Origin: Buchnera aphidicola (Pterocallis alni)
GTDB lineage: Bacteria > Pseudomonadota > Gammaproteobacteria > Enterobacterales > Enterobacteriaceae
Reading direction: 5' to 3'
Length of the DNA: 64,000 nucleotides
Assembly (NCBI RefSeq): GCF_964059075.1
Contig: NZ_OZ060377.1
Coordinates: 62,001-126,000 of the forward strand
The translations under genes and the position numbers were made by a program. How positions within the stretch are numbered: the stretch's first letter is position 1; every line of letters starts with the position of its first letter. The notes beneath the pieces are model-generated. The model was not told the DNA's origin, did no database searches, and saw only the letters and a list, made by a program, of their open reading frames with translations. Shown one piece after another: positions 20,940-29,504 of the stretch.

Positions 20940-22231
20940 TTATTTATCCAAGATATTGTCCAGTAATTTGTATTATTTTTTTGTATTGTATAAATATTTA
21001 TTAATCCTATAATACAAATTAATTTATTATTATAAAATAATAAAGGAATTTTATTTCTATACCAAGGGAGAATTTTATTTTCTTGCCAAATATTTTTAAT
21101 TGATTTTGTATATTTTTGATGAATAAGTACTTTTTTATTACATTGAAATCTAATATTAACTAAATCATTTTTTTTTGGTTTTGGAATTTTCGTTCCATAT
21201 TTATTTTGTGTAATAATTCCTAAATTTTCAGGTAATTTTAATGGTTGTTTACAATTATTCCAAAATAATATTGTATTTTTTATATTTTTATAAATAGGTA
21301 TTTGAAAAATGTAGTTTTTATAACAAAAAATTTGATAATTATTAAAAATGATTTTTTTATTTATATTACTATTTTGATTATGCAAAATATTTTGGTAAAT
21401 ATTTTGAGTTATTTTATAGGAAATAATATTATTACTATATAATAGTATCCATCTTCTGATTACTAATATTTGTATTTCTTTTATAAATTTTTTTATTGTA
21501 TCTATTTGAATAGAATGATTATATTGTACATATTTTTCTAAATAACTATCTAAAAAAAAATTTAATGATTTTTCTTGATTGGCGCAGAATTTCATACTAC
21601 TAATACAGTTTTTTATAAAAAATGGCCATTTTTTTTGGATTGGATTGATGATGTTATTGCGGATAAAATTTCTTTCATATTTATTATTTGTATTACTATC
21701 ATCCTCAATCCAAGAAATATTATGTAATTTAGCCCATTTTTTAATTTGATTTTTTGTATAATTGATGAGAGGTCTAATGATTACATGTTTTTTATAAAAT
21801 ATACTATTTTTTTTAATTCCAGATACTCCCATCGGCCCGCTTTTTCTTTTAAGTGATAAAAAGAATGTTTCTATTTGATCATTTATATGGTGTCCTGTGA
21901 CTAGTATTTCATTGGGATGGAGGTGTTTTTTTATAGTATTATATCTTATTTTTCTTGCTGTTGATTGAAAATTTTTTTGGTTTTTAAAATTTATTGTATA
22001 AATAGAGATTGGAATATTGTTTTTTTTACATATTTTTTTACAATGTTTACTCCAATTATTAGATAGTAAATGATTTTGATGATTTATATGAATAGATCGT
22101 AATTGAATAAATGGATACTGCATTGTAAATGGAATTAATTGATACAATAAAACTGTAGAGTCTAATCCTCCACTATATGCAACTAATATTTTTTGATTTT
22201 TTTTAATCTTTTGAATAAAATTTTCAATCAA
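20927..22231 (-). CDS. tilS: tRNA(Ile)-lysidine synthase
   Basis: ATP-PPase that converts the wobble C of the CAU-anticodon tRNA-Ile to lysidine so that it reads AUA. The PP-loop SGGLDS is at residues 20-25 in ILVAYSGGLDSTVLL. The NTPase domain continues with INHQNHLL, GHHINDQIETFFLSLKRKSGPMG and RPLINYTKNQIK, and the C-terminal substrate-binding domains are Lys/Asn/Ile-rich but full length (434, E. coli 432). AUA codons are abundant in this A+T-rich genome, so the enzyme should be indispensable. Confidence 0.92.
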   Translation of the reverse strand: MIENFIQKIKKNQKILVAYSGGLDSTVLLYQLIPFTMQYPFIQLRSIHINHQNHLLSNNWSKHCKKICKKNNIPISIYTINFKNQKNFQSTARKIRYNTIKKHLHPNEILVTGHHINDQIETFFLSLKRKSGPMGVSGIKKNSIFYKKHVIIRPLINYTKNQIKKWAKLHNISWIEDDSNTNNKYERNFIRNNIINPIQKKWPFFIKNCISSMKFCANQEKSLNFFLDSYLEKYVQYNHSIQIDTIKKFIKEIQILVIRRWILLYSNNIISYKITQNIYQNILHNQNSNINKKIIFNNYQIFCYKNYIFQIPIYKNIKNTILFWNNCKQPLKLPENLGIITQNKYGTKIPKPKKNDLVNIRFQCNKKVLIHQKYTKSIKNIWQENKILPWYRNKIPLLFYNNKLICIIGLINIYTIQKNNTNYWTISWINNYLK

Positions 22232-22286
22232 GATTATAGACCTTATGTTATATACTATATTTTTATTTTTTTATTTTAATATATTT

Positions 22287-22360
22287 TACGTTCGAGTGGA
22301 TTTGAACCACCGACTTCCACTATGTCATAGTGGCACTCTAACCATCTGAGTTACGAACGT
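22287..22360 (-). tRNA. tRNA-Val (anticodon GAC)
   Basis: The reverse complement folds as a full cloverleaf. The acceptor is ACGTTCG with CGAACGT plus discriminator A. The D arm is ACTC...GAGT. The anticodon stem CCACT/AGTGG encloses the loop ATGACAT (anticodon GAC), and the T arm is GGTGG-TTCAAAT-CCACT. It closely resembles E. coli tRNA-Val(GAC). The 3' CCA is not encoded; A/T-rich sequence follows the discriminator base, so a CCA-adding enzyme is needed. In place of the usual U32-type base, position 32 reads A. Confidence 0.95.
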
Positions 22361-22496
22361 ATTAGATAAATATTTTCAAATCATATTATATTATAATATT
22401 TGATTAAAGTAAAAATATTTTTAATTTTATTAATATTATAATAACATCAATACGATGTATTATATATTTATATAACATGAACATTTGGAATATATT

Positions 22497-23120
22497 ATGT
22501 TTACTGGAATTATACAAGGTTGTGCGAAGGTTTTAGAAATAAAAAAAAGAAATAAATTATATATATATAAGTTTAAGTTTCCAAAAAATTTATCTTATAA
22601 TATTAAATTAGGTGATTCTATTTCTAATAATGGTTGTTGTTTGTCGGTAACAGAGATAGATAAAAATAATATTTCTTTTGATGTAATGGAGGAAACTTTA
22701 TTAGTAACAAATTTATCTTTTTTATCGATTGGATCGATAGTGAACATTGAAAGATCATTAAAATTTGGAGATGAATTAGGTGGACATTTATTATCTGGTC
22801 ATATTATGAATACTGCTAAAATATATAATATTATTGATGTTGGAGATAGTAAAAAAATCTATTTTGAAATAAAAGATTTACAAATGATGAAATATATATT
22901 TTTAAAAGGTTTTATTGGTATTGATGGGATTAGCTTAACTGTTAATAGTATTAAGGATAATACTTTTTCTATTTGTCTAATTCCTGAAACTATATTTAAT
23001 ACTAATATGTTTAGTAGAATGATTGGGGATTTAGTGAATATTGAAGTAGATTATTATACACAAATTATTATTGATAAACTAGATCAGTATTTAAAACAGA
23101 AAAATATTGTTGGTCTATAA
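22497..23120 (+). CDS. ribE: Riboflavin synthase
   Basis: Dismutates two 6,7-dimethyl-8-ribityllumazine molecules to riboflavin (ribC in E. coli naming). ATG 22497 gives the canonical MFTGIIQG beginning; a TTG at 22485 would add four residues. The two tandem lumazine-binding repeats are visible, each with the GDSI / IGDLV and GISLTVN / GCCLSVTE pattern, plus LGGHLLSGH in the first repeat. Length is 207. Only 110 bp separate it from tyrS; in larger Buchnera genomes, as I recall, the rnf genes and nth lie around here. Confidence 0.94.
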   Translation: MFTGIIQGCAKVLEIKKRNKLYIYKFKFPKNLSYNIKLGDSISNNGCCLSVTEIDKNNISFDVMEETLLVTNLSFLSIGSIVNIERSLKFGDELGGHLLSGHIMNTAKIYNIIDVGDSKKIYFEIKDLQMMKYIFLKGFIGIDGISLTVNSIKDNTFSICLIPETIFNTNMFSRMIGDLVNIEVDYYTQIIIDKLDQYLKQKNIVGL

Positions 23121-23128
23121 TGGTATAT

Positions 23129-23146
23129 GTAAAATATATATTTTAC
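23129..23146. terminator. Palindrome after ribE
   Basis: GTAAAATATATATTTTAC is a perfect 18-bp palindrome starting nine bases past the ribE stop. It may act as a transcript-end hairpin for ribE. It has only two G/C pairs, so the hairpin would be weak. Confidence 0.35.
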
Positions 23147-23230
23147 TTATTGTGTAATGATAAAATGTTATTTGTTGTATATTTATTAATATAATATTAA
23201 TGATTACATTGATATTTTAGGTGAAAGGAT

Positions 23231-24496
23231 ATGATAATAGATCATGTTTTAAAGGAATTAAAGTGGAGAGGTTTTTTAGACAAAGTAAGTAATATATCTA
23301 ATCTTAAGAACATAGTTACAAAATCCAAAATTGTCTTATACTGTGGTTTTGATCCAACAGGGGATAGTTTACATATTGGTCATTTATTACCTTTATTGTG
23401 TTTACAATGGTTCCAAAAATATGGTCATAAAATTATTATTTTAATTGGATATGCTACTAGTTTAATTGGTGATCCTAGTTTTAAAAATAAAAAAAGAGTG
23501 TTAGAATTACCTAGTAATTTATTATGTTGGAGTAATAATATTGAAAATCAAATTTATAAAATTTTTAATAAAAATAGTTTTTTAAAACCAATGATATTAA
23601 ATAATTATCATTGGTTTAAAAATATTAATGTTATTTCTTTCTTAAGAGATATTGGTCAATTTTTTTCAGTAAATAAAATGATTAGTAGAAAATTTGTTCA
23701 GAACAGAATTAATGAAACAGAAAAAGGAATATCTTTTACTGAATTTTCATATAATTTATTACAATCATATGATTTTTTACATTTATATAAAAATTACGGC
23801 GTTATTTTACAAATAGGTGGATCTGATCAATGGGGTAATATCACTTCTGGGATTAATTTAATACATCGTATGTATAAAAAACAAGTATTTGGTTTTACTA
23901 TGCCTTTATTATTACAATCTAATGGTATAAAATTTGGTAAAACAGAAAAAAATCAAGTAATTTGGTTAGATAGTAAAAAAACTAGCCCATATATTTTTTA
24001 TCAGTTTTGGTTAAATATTGATGATGAAAAAATAATTATTTTTTTAAAATTATTTACATTGATAGGTGTTGATCAAATTAATGAAATAAAATTATGTAGT
24101 AAAAAGAATATTAATAATGCTAAATCGATATTGGCTGATCAAGTAACAGAAATCGTTCATGGAAAAAAAAAGCTATATGCAGCAAAGCGAATTACTGAAA
24201 TTTTATTTAATGGTAATATACATGATTTACAAGAATCAGATTTATTACAATTAAAATTGGATGGTTTGCCGTTTATACAAGTTAATGGTTCGGAAGATTT
24301 ACGACAAGCTTTGGTTAATTCTAAATTATCATCTTCAAGAAGTGATGCATATAGATTAATTATATCTAAAGCTATTAGAATTAACAATCGTAATGAATTA
24401 AATCCTAATTATGTTTTTCATAGTATTGATAAATTATTTGGTAAATTTACTATTTTAGGAAAAGGAAAAAAAAATTATTTTCTGTTATGTTGGTAA
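23231..24496 (+). CDS. tyrS: Tyrosyl-tRNA synthetase
   Basis: Class I synthetase charging tRNA-Tyr. The protein (421 aa, E. coli 424) has the tyrosine-pocket CGFDPTGDSLHIGH segment with HIGH at residues 48-51. It also has SYDFLHLYKNYGVILQIGGSDQWGNI and the KMSKS-equivalent KFGKT. The C-terminal S4-like RNA-binding domain begins near residue 340 (PFIQVNGSEDLRQALVNSKLSSSRSDAYRLI). The ATG has AAGGAT nearby upstream. Its stop lies nine bases from that of the convergent Fe-S carrier gene. Confidence 0.96.
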   Translation: MIIDHVLKELKWRGFLDKVSNISNLKNIVTKSKIVLYCGFDPTGDSLHIGHLLPLLCLQWFQKYGHKIIILIGYATSLIGDPSFKNKKRVLELPSNLLCWSNNIENQIYKIFNKNSFLKPMILNNYHWFKNINVISFLRDIGQFFSVNKMISRKFVQNRINETEKGISFTEFSYNLLQSYDFLHLYKNYGVILQIGGSDQWGNITSGINLIHRMYKKQVFGFTMPLLLQSNGIKFGKTEKNQVIWLDSKKTSPYIFYQFWLNIDDEKIIIFLKLFTLIGVDQINEIKLCSKKNINNAKSILADQVTEIVHGKKKLYAAKRITEILFNGNIHDLQESDLLQLKLDGLPFIQVNGSEDLRQALVNSKLSSSRSDAYRLIISKAIRINNRNELNPNYVFHSIDKLFGKFTILGKGKKNYFLLCW

Positions 24497-24505
24497 TAAA
24501 TATAT

Positions 24506-24871
24506 TTATATTTTTTTAGATAACGAAAAACTTTTTCCACATCCACAAAATTGTTGTATTTTTGCATTATCAAATTGTAAACTATAATTTATTTCATCAT
24601 TTTTAATTAATTTAATTATCGTACCATCAAAAAACTGCATATACTTTATTGGAATATAAATTTTAATTTTTTTTTCATTATATATATAATATTTTTTTTT
24701 TTCAATATTATCTTTGTTGTTTATTATAGAAAAATAATATTGAAATCCAGCACATCCTGATTTTTTTATTTTAATTTTGATTCCTTGTTGTGCATTATTT
24801 TTATTTATTATATTTGTTATATGTTTTTGTGCAGATTGTGTTAAAGATATCCCTATAAATTTATTTTTCAT
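24506..24871 (-). CDS. sufA: A-type iron-sulfur cluster carrier (SufA/IscA/ErpA family)
   Basis: Small scaffold/carrier that delivers Fe-S clusters to apoproteins; the Nuo subunits in this window would be clients. The three invariant cysteines are present: Cys40 in SGCAGFQY and Cys109 and Cys111 in FCGCGKSF. The segment YIPIKYMQFFDGT resembles E. coli SufA (FVPLQAMPFIDGT) more than ErpA or IscA, and E. coli sufA lies in the same map region as aroH and thrS. The 121-residue protein is unusually lysine- and isoleucine-rich. The family is certain; the paralogue assignment is an inference. Confidence 0.85.
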   Translation of the reverse strand: MKNKFIGISLTQSAQKHITNIINKNNAQQGIKIKIKKSGCAGFQYYFSIINNKDNIEKKKYYIYNEKKIKIYIPIKYMQFFDGTIIKLIKNDEINYSLQFDNAKIQQFCGCGKSFSLSKKI

Positions 24872-25088
24872 ATTTTATAATTTTATAATTAATTTATTTT
24901 TTATTATACATTATACTGAATTTTGTTTTATGGAAATAGATTATATTGTATTGTATGTATATTAAATAAAATATATTATTGTATATTAATATATTTTATG
25001 TTATTGAAATTATAATACAATTAGTTATTGTATTTAATTATATATTTTAATTATATTATATTTAAAATTAATTCATGTAGAGAATGAA

Positions 25089-26135
25089 ATGCAAAAAACA
25101 GATGGATTACGTACAATACGAATTGATCCGTTAATTACCCCTTTAGATTTAGCATATCATTACCCTATTACAGATGATATTATGCATAATGTAATTCAAG
25201 CAAGAAAAAATATTGCTAATATTATGATAGGTAAAGATAAGCGATTATTAGTAGTGATTGGGCCATGTTCAGTACATGATCCTATTGCAGCAGTAGAATA
25301 TGCAAATAAATTAAATGAATTACGTAAGAAATATTATTCTAGATTAGAAATAGTAATGCGTACATATTTTGAAAAACCAAGAACTGTAGTAGGTTGGAAA
25401 GGATTAATTACTGACCCTGATCTTAATAATACGTTTAATATAAATAGGGGTTTAACAGTAGCCCGTAAACTATTATTAGATATTAATAAAATAGGTATAC
25501 CAGCTGCAACTGAATTTTTAGATATGATTATTGGTCAATTTATTGCTGATTTAATTAGCTGGGGTGCAATTGGAGCGCGTACGACAGAAAGTCAAATACA
25601 TAGAGAAATGGCTTCTGCTATTTCTTGTCCTATTGGTTTTAAAAATGGGACAGATGGCAATATTAATATTGCTATTGATGCTATTCGTGCAGCACAGGTT
25701 AAACATTTATTTTTAGCTCCAAATAAAAATGGACAAATGACAATTAATCATACTAGTGGTAATCCATGTTCTCATATTATCTTACGAGGTGGTAAAAATC
25801 CTAATTACTATTATGATGATATTATGTTGGCATGCAAAAAATTACAGAAATTTAATCTTCCTGAGTTTTTAATGATTGATTTTAGTCATGGTAATTGTTT
25901 AAAACAATATATGATGCAATGTGAAGTATCAAATTCTGTTTGTAAACAAATTATGGAAGGATCGGAAAACATTGCTGGTGTTATGATTGAGAGTTTTTTA
26001 AAATCTGGTACACAAAATGTTTCTTCTAAAAAAGATATGTTATATGGTCAATCTATTACTGATCCATGTATTGGTTGGGATGATACTGTATTAATATTGT
26101 CAGATTTAGCGAAAGCTGTTAGTAGTAGATTTTAA
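25089..26135 (+). CDS. aroH: 3-deoxy-7-phosphoheptulonate synthase (DAHP synthase)
   Basis: Condenses erythrose-4-P and PEP, the entry step of aromatic amino-acid synthesis. The 348-residue protein matches the E. coli AroH isozyme in length and sequence: LLVVIGPCSVHDP with the metal-ligand cysteine, MRTYFEKPRTVVGWKGL, ATEFLDM, SWGAIGARTTESQIHREMAS and FKNGTDGN. AroH in E. coli is the Trp-sensitive form; I did not test the inhibitor-site residues. Position before thrS supports aroH over aroF or aroG. A clear hairpin follows the gene. Confidence 0.94.
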   Translation: MQKTDGLRTIRIDPLITPLDLAYHYPITDDIMHNVIQARKNIANIMIGKDKRLLVVIGPCSVHDPIAAVEYANKLNELRKKYYSRLEIVMRTYFEKPRTVVGWKGLITDPDLNNTFNINRGLTVARKLLLDINKIGIPAATEFLDMIIGQFIADLISWGAIGARTTESQIHREMASAISCPIGFKNGTDGNINIAIDAIRAAQVKHLFLAPNKNGQMTINHTSGNPCSHIILRGGKNPNYYYDDIMLACKKLQKFNLPEFLMIDFSHGNCLKQYMMQCEVSNSVCKQIMEGSENIAGVMIESFLKSGTQNVSSKKDMLYGQSITDPCIGWDDTVLILSDLAKAVSSRF

Positions 26136-26139
26136 ATAT

Positions 26140-26164
26140 AATACCAATCATTATGATTGGTATT
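26140..26164 (+). terminator. Hairpin after aroH
   Basis: AATACCAATCA (26140-26150) and TGATTGGTATT (26154-26164) form a perfect 11-bp stem with a three-base loop, five bases after the aroH stop. ATTTCAT follows, not a clean T run. It likely separates aroH from the thrS-infC-rpmI-rplT transcript. Confidence 0.6.
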
Positions 26165-26296
26165 ATTTCATATAATACATAATCATTATAGATGATAAAT
26201 TATATTTTAATTAATCGTTTTTATTTATTTATATATTAAATGTATTATAATATAAATACATATTGACATGAATAAATTTTTATAAAAGGATATAAA

Positions 26297-28210
26297 ATGC
26301 CTGTTATTACCTTGTTGAATGGTAGAAAAATGGTATATAAGCATATTGTTTCTTTAATACAAATAGCTGAGGATATGAAACCAGGATTATCGAAAATTGC
26401 TGTTGGTGCTCTTGTAAATGGAGTAATTGTTAATATTCATTGTATGGTATGGTATAATGCAAATGTTTATATTTTAACTATGTATGATACACAATCAATT
26501 AATTTAATTCGGTACTCTTGTATACAATTATTATCTTATGCTTGTAAACTTCAGTGGTCAAATGCGAAAATAGCTACAGGTTGTCTAACTCAAAATGGAT
26601 TTTATTGTGATATTGATATTAATCATACTATTAATCAAAGCGAATTATTCAAATTAGAACAATTAATGTATAATATAGTAAAAAAAAATTATGATATTCT
26701 TTTTCAAAGAATACAGTACGATATATTAAAAAATTGGTTTCGTAACAATAATGAAATGTACAAATTATATTGTTTAGAAAAGAATTTTTTTACAGGATCG
26801 TACATACCTATATATTATCATGAAAATTATGTAGATTTTTATTATGGCCCACAGGTATCGAATATTAAATTTTGTACATATTTTAAATTACAGAGTATTT
26901 CTGGTGCGTATTGGGGTGGGAATAAATCAAATAAGATGTTGCAGCGTATTTATGGTACAGCATGGTTAAACCAAAATCAATTATCTAGTTTTTTAAATCA
27001 ATTAGAAATTTTAAAAAATAGGGATCATAGATTAATTAATAAAAAAATGAAATTGTATCATATTGCGGAAGACTCTTCTGGAATGGTTGTTTGGCATAAA
27101 AATGGATTAATTATTTTTCAGGCATTAGAAAATTTAATTAGAAGACAATTGAAACAATGGGAATATCAGGAAGTTAAAACTCCGATAGTAATGAATTCAT
27201 CAATGTGGAAGGTTAGTGGTCATATTGACCATTTTCATAATTCTATGTTTTATACAGAATCAGAAGGTCAAAGGTATTGTCTCAAACCTATGAATTGTCC
27301 AGCCCATGTACAAATTTTTAATAGTAGTTTGAGATCTTATCGAGATCTTCCTATTAGAATTGCTGAATTTGGAGTTTGTCATAGAAATGAATATTCCGGT
27401 TCTTTACATGGTTTATTGAGATTAAAAAGTTTTACGCAAGATGATGGACATATCTTTTGTACTCCATTACAAGTACAAAGTGAAATTATAAATTGTATTA
27501 GGATGATTTTAAATATTTATAAAATATTTGGATTTCATAAAGTACATGTTAAATTGTCTACTAGACCTAAAAATAAAATTGGTACGGAATCGTTATGGAA
27601 TCAAGCTGAGTCAGATTTAAGAAATGCTTTATTAAATAGTCAGATTAATTTTCAATATCAAATAGGAGCAGGTGCTTTTTACGGACCTAAAATTGAGTTT
27701 GTTTTAGAAGATTGTTTAAATAGATTCTGGCAGTGTGGTACAATACAGTTGGATTTTTCTTTACCTTATCGTTTTTCTTCATATTATATTGATTATCGTA
27801 ATAATAGACAGATTCCAATTATGATTCATAGAGCGATATTTGGTTCTATAGAAAGATTTATTGGTATCTTATTAGAACAATACGCTGGTTGTTTACCCAT
27901 TTGGTTATGTCCAATACAAGTGGTAATCATTAGTGTTCATAATAGTTACAATTCGTATATTTTTAATATATATCAAAGATTATACAATGCAGGTATTAGA
28001 GTACAATATGATATTGGGGAAGAAAAAATTAATTTTAAAATTAGAAAATATGTAATGGAATATGTGCCATATATATTAATTTGTGGAGCAAAAGAAGTAC
28101 ATTCTCAAACAGTAAGTGTGCGTATTAGAAGAAATAGCATGATTCAAGTCATGAATTTAGATTTTTTTATTAACAAAATACATAATAAAATTATAACTTA
28201 TAGTTTTTAA
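26297..28210 (+). CDS. thrS: Threonyl-tRNA synthetase with an eroded editing site
   Basis: Class II synthetase charging tRNA-Thr. Domains in order are TGS (about 1-62), N2 editing (63-225), catalytic (about 243-534) and anticodon-binding (535-637). Catalytic zinc ligands are intact: Cys in [10 protein letters not shown], His in DDGHIF, His in MIHRAIFGS. In the editing domain, the four residues that define the E. coli site are all replaced at identical numbering: His73 is Tyr (codon 26513), His77 is Gln, Cys182 is Tyr (codon 26840) and His186 is Gln (codon 26852). Surrounding segments still align ([29 protein letters not shown]). It should aminoacylate but probably cannot hydrolyse Ser-tRNA-Thr. 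infC follows with its ribosome site five bases after the stop. Confidence 0.97.
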   Translation: MPVITLLNGRKMVYKHIVSLIQIAEDMKPGLSKIAVGALVNGVIVNIHCMVWYNANVYILTMYDTQSINLIRYSCIQLLSYACKLQWSNAKIATGCLTQNGFYCDIDINHTINQSELFKLEQLMYNIVKKNYDILFQRIQYDILKNWFRNNNEMYKLYCLEKNFFTGSYIPIYYHENYVDFYYGPQVSNIKFCTYFKLQSISGAYWGGNKSNKMLQRIYGTAWLNQNQLSSFLNQLEILKNRDHRLINKKMKLYHIAEDSSGMVVWHKNGLIIFQALENLIRRQLKQWEYQEVKTPIVMNSSMWKVSGHIDHFHNSMFYTESEGQRYCLKPMNCPAHVQIFNSSLRSYRDLPIRIAEFGVCHRNEYSGSLHGLLRLKSFTQDDGHIFCTPLQVQSEIINCIRMILNIYKIFGFHKVHVKLSTRPKNKIGTESLWNQAESDLRNALLNSQINFQYQIGAGAFYGPKIEFVLEDCLNRFWQCGTIQLDFSLPYRFSSYYIDYRNNRQIPIMIHRAIFGSIERFIGILLEQYAGCLPIWLCPIQVVIISVHNSYNSYIFNIYQRLYNAGIRVQYDIGEEKINFKIRKYVMEYVPYILICGAKEVHSQTVSVRIRRNSMIQVMNLDFFINKIHNKIITYSF

Positions 28211-28214
28211 TATT

Positions 28215-28220
28215 GGAGGA
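28215..28220 (+). promoter_or_regulatory. Strong ribosome binding site of infC
   Basis: GGAGGA lies seven bases before the ATA at 28228 where the IF3 sequence begins. It decides the infC start: the in-frame TTG at 28213 overlaps this element and therefore cannot be the initiation codon it serves. Confidence 0.8.
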
Positions 28221-28227
28221 ACATAGT

Positions 28228-28767
28228 ATAAAACCTGGAAATCGTGTTAACTTTATTAAAAATAGTTTGATTAACAGTAAAATTAAAGCTCTTACAGTAC
28301 GATTAATTGGATTAAATAATGAGTTCATTGGTATTGTTCCAATTGAAGAAGCATTACAACATGCACAAGATTTAGAGTTAGATTTAGTACAAATTAGTGC
28401 TAATGCTAATCCTTGTGTATGTCGAATTATGGATTATGGGAAGTTTTTATATAAAAAAAATAAAAATCTTAAAGAACAGAGGAAAAAACATAAAGCATTA
28501 CAAATTAAAGAAATTAAATTCCGACCTAATACACACCAAAATGATTATCAGGTAAAATTAAAAAATTTAATTAGATTTTTAAATAAAGGGAATAAGGTTA
28601 AAGTAACATTGCGGTTTAGGGGTAGGGAGATGGCCCATAATTATATTGGCATTAAAATTTTAAATAAAATTAGGTCGGATTTAATAAATTTTTCTATAAC
28701 AGAATATTTTCCTTCTAAAGTAGAAGGAAGACAAATGGTTATGCTTTTGTCTCCTAAAAAGATATAA
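28228..28767 (+). CDS. infC: Translation initiation factor IF-3, probable AUA start
   Basis: Binds the 30S subunit, prevents premature 50S joining and rejects non-canonical start codons. Placing the start at ATA 28228 gives 179 residues beginning [10 protein letters not shown]. coli IF3 has 180 residues, begins MKGGKRVQ and uses AUU. GGAGGA is seven bases upstream. No ATG lies in frame near the start. IF3 landmarks are [44 protein letters not shown], then the C-terminal domain with [17 protein letters not shown] and [12 protein letters not shown]. The rare start fits the known autogenous repression of infC by IF3. The gene lies in the conserved thrS-infC-rpmI-rplT order. Confidence 0.93.
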   Translation: MKPGNRVNFIKNSLINSKIKALTVRLIGLNNEFIGIVPIEEALQHAQDLELDLVQISANANPCVCRIMDYGKFLYKKNKNLKEQRKKHKALQIKEIKFRPNTHQNDYQVKLKNLIRFLNKGNKVKVTLRFRGREMAHNYIGIKILNKIRSDLINFSITEYFPSKVEGRQMVMLLSPKKI

Positions 28768-28805
28768 TGTGTGATTATTTATTTTTTATATTTGAGTTTT
28801 ATATT

Positions 28806-29003
28806 ATGCCTAAAATGAAAACTTTAAAAAGTGCGTCTAAAAGATTTAAGAAAACTGCTTCTGGTAATTTTAAACATAAACAATCTAATTTACGTCATAT
28901 TTTAACTAAAAAAAGCAAACAGTGTAAAAGACATTTGCGTAGTAAAGTGTTCGTTCTGCAATCAGATAAGAAGAGTATTAAATCTTTTTTTCCATATATG
29001 TAA
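28806..29003 (+). CDS. rpmI: 50S ribosomal protein L35
   Basis: Small basic protein of the large subunit. ATG 28806 gives 65 residues, the E. coli length, starting [20 protein letters not shown] and ending with a shortened [16 protein letters not shown] tail. An in-frame ATG at 28767, overlapping the infC stop, would add 13 residues with no family counterpart, so I reject it. Confidence 0.96.
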   Translation: MPKMKTLKSASKRFKKTASGNFKHKQSNLRHILTKKSKQCKRHLRSKVFVLQSDKKSIKSFFPYM

Positions 29004-29060
29004 ACTTTATGTACGTATTTTCTGTCATAGTATTTTATTGAAAGTAAAAAAGGAGATTAG

Positions 29061-29417
29061 ATGGTTAGAATTAAAAGGGGAGTGATTGCTCACGCAAAAC
29101 ATAAAAAAATATTGCATCAGTCTAAAGGATATTACGGTGCTAGATCTAGAACATATAGATCTGCCTATCAAGCAGTTATTAAAGCTGGTCAATATGCTTA
29201 TCGTGATCGTAGACAAAAAAAAAGACAATTTCGTAAGTTATGGATTACTAGAATTAATGCCGCTGTTCGACAACATGATTTATCATATAGTAATTTTATG
29301 TATGGTTTAAGTAAAATATATGTTCAGATTAATCGTAAGATGTTATCTAATCTTGCTATTAATAATAAAAATGCTTTTAATATCTTAATACAAAATGTAA
29401 AAAATTATTTTCAATAA
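29061..29417 (+). CDS. rplT: 50S ribosomal protein L20
   Basis: Early-assembly 23S rRNA-binding protein; in E. coli it also represses the rpmI-rplT operon. The 118 residues match the family length, with [19 protein letters not shown] N-terminus, [31 protein letters not shown] and the globular C-terminal half ([19 protein letters not shown]). An AGGAG ribosome site is about six bases upstream. Confidence 0.97.
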   Translation: MVRIKRGVIAHAKHKKILHQSKGYYGARSRTYRSAYQAVIKAGQYAYRDRRQKKRQFRKLWITRINAAVRQHDLSYSNFMYGLSKIYVQINRKMLSNLAINNKNAFNILIQNVKNYFQ

Positions 29418-29446
29418 AATTTTATTGGATGTCAGTTAATTATAAT

Positions 29447-29473
29447 ATAAGCTTCTTTTGTTTGGAAGCTTAT
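29447..29473 (+). terminator. Hairpin between rplT and pheS
   Basis: ATAAGCTTC (29447-29455) and GAAGCTTAT (29465-29473) form a perfect 9-bp stem with a nine-base loop, 29 bases after rplT. No T run follows (ACCAATAAATA). In E. coli the equivalent place holds the pheM leader and attenuator, so this may be a terminator, a partial terminator or an attenuator remnant. Confidence 0.5.
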
Positions 29474-29504
29474 ACCAATAAATATTTATTATGTGGTGGT
29501 TATT

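Noticed and set aside
28213-28227. TTG 28213 as the infC start
   Set aside because: The codon overlaps the GGAGGA ribosome site and would add five residues not found in IF3.
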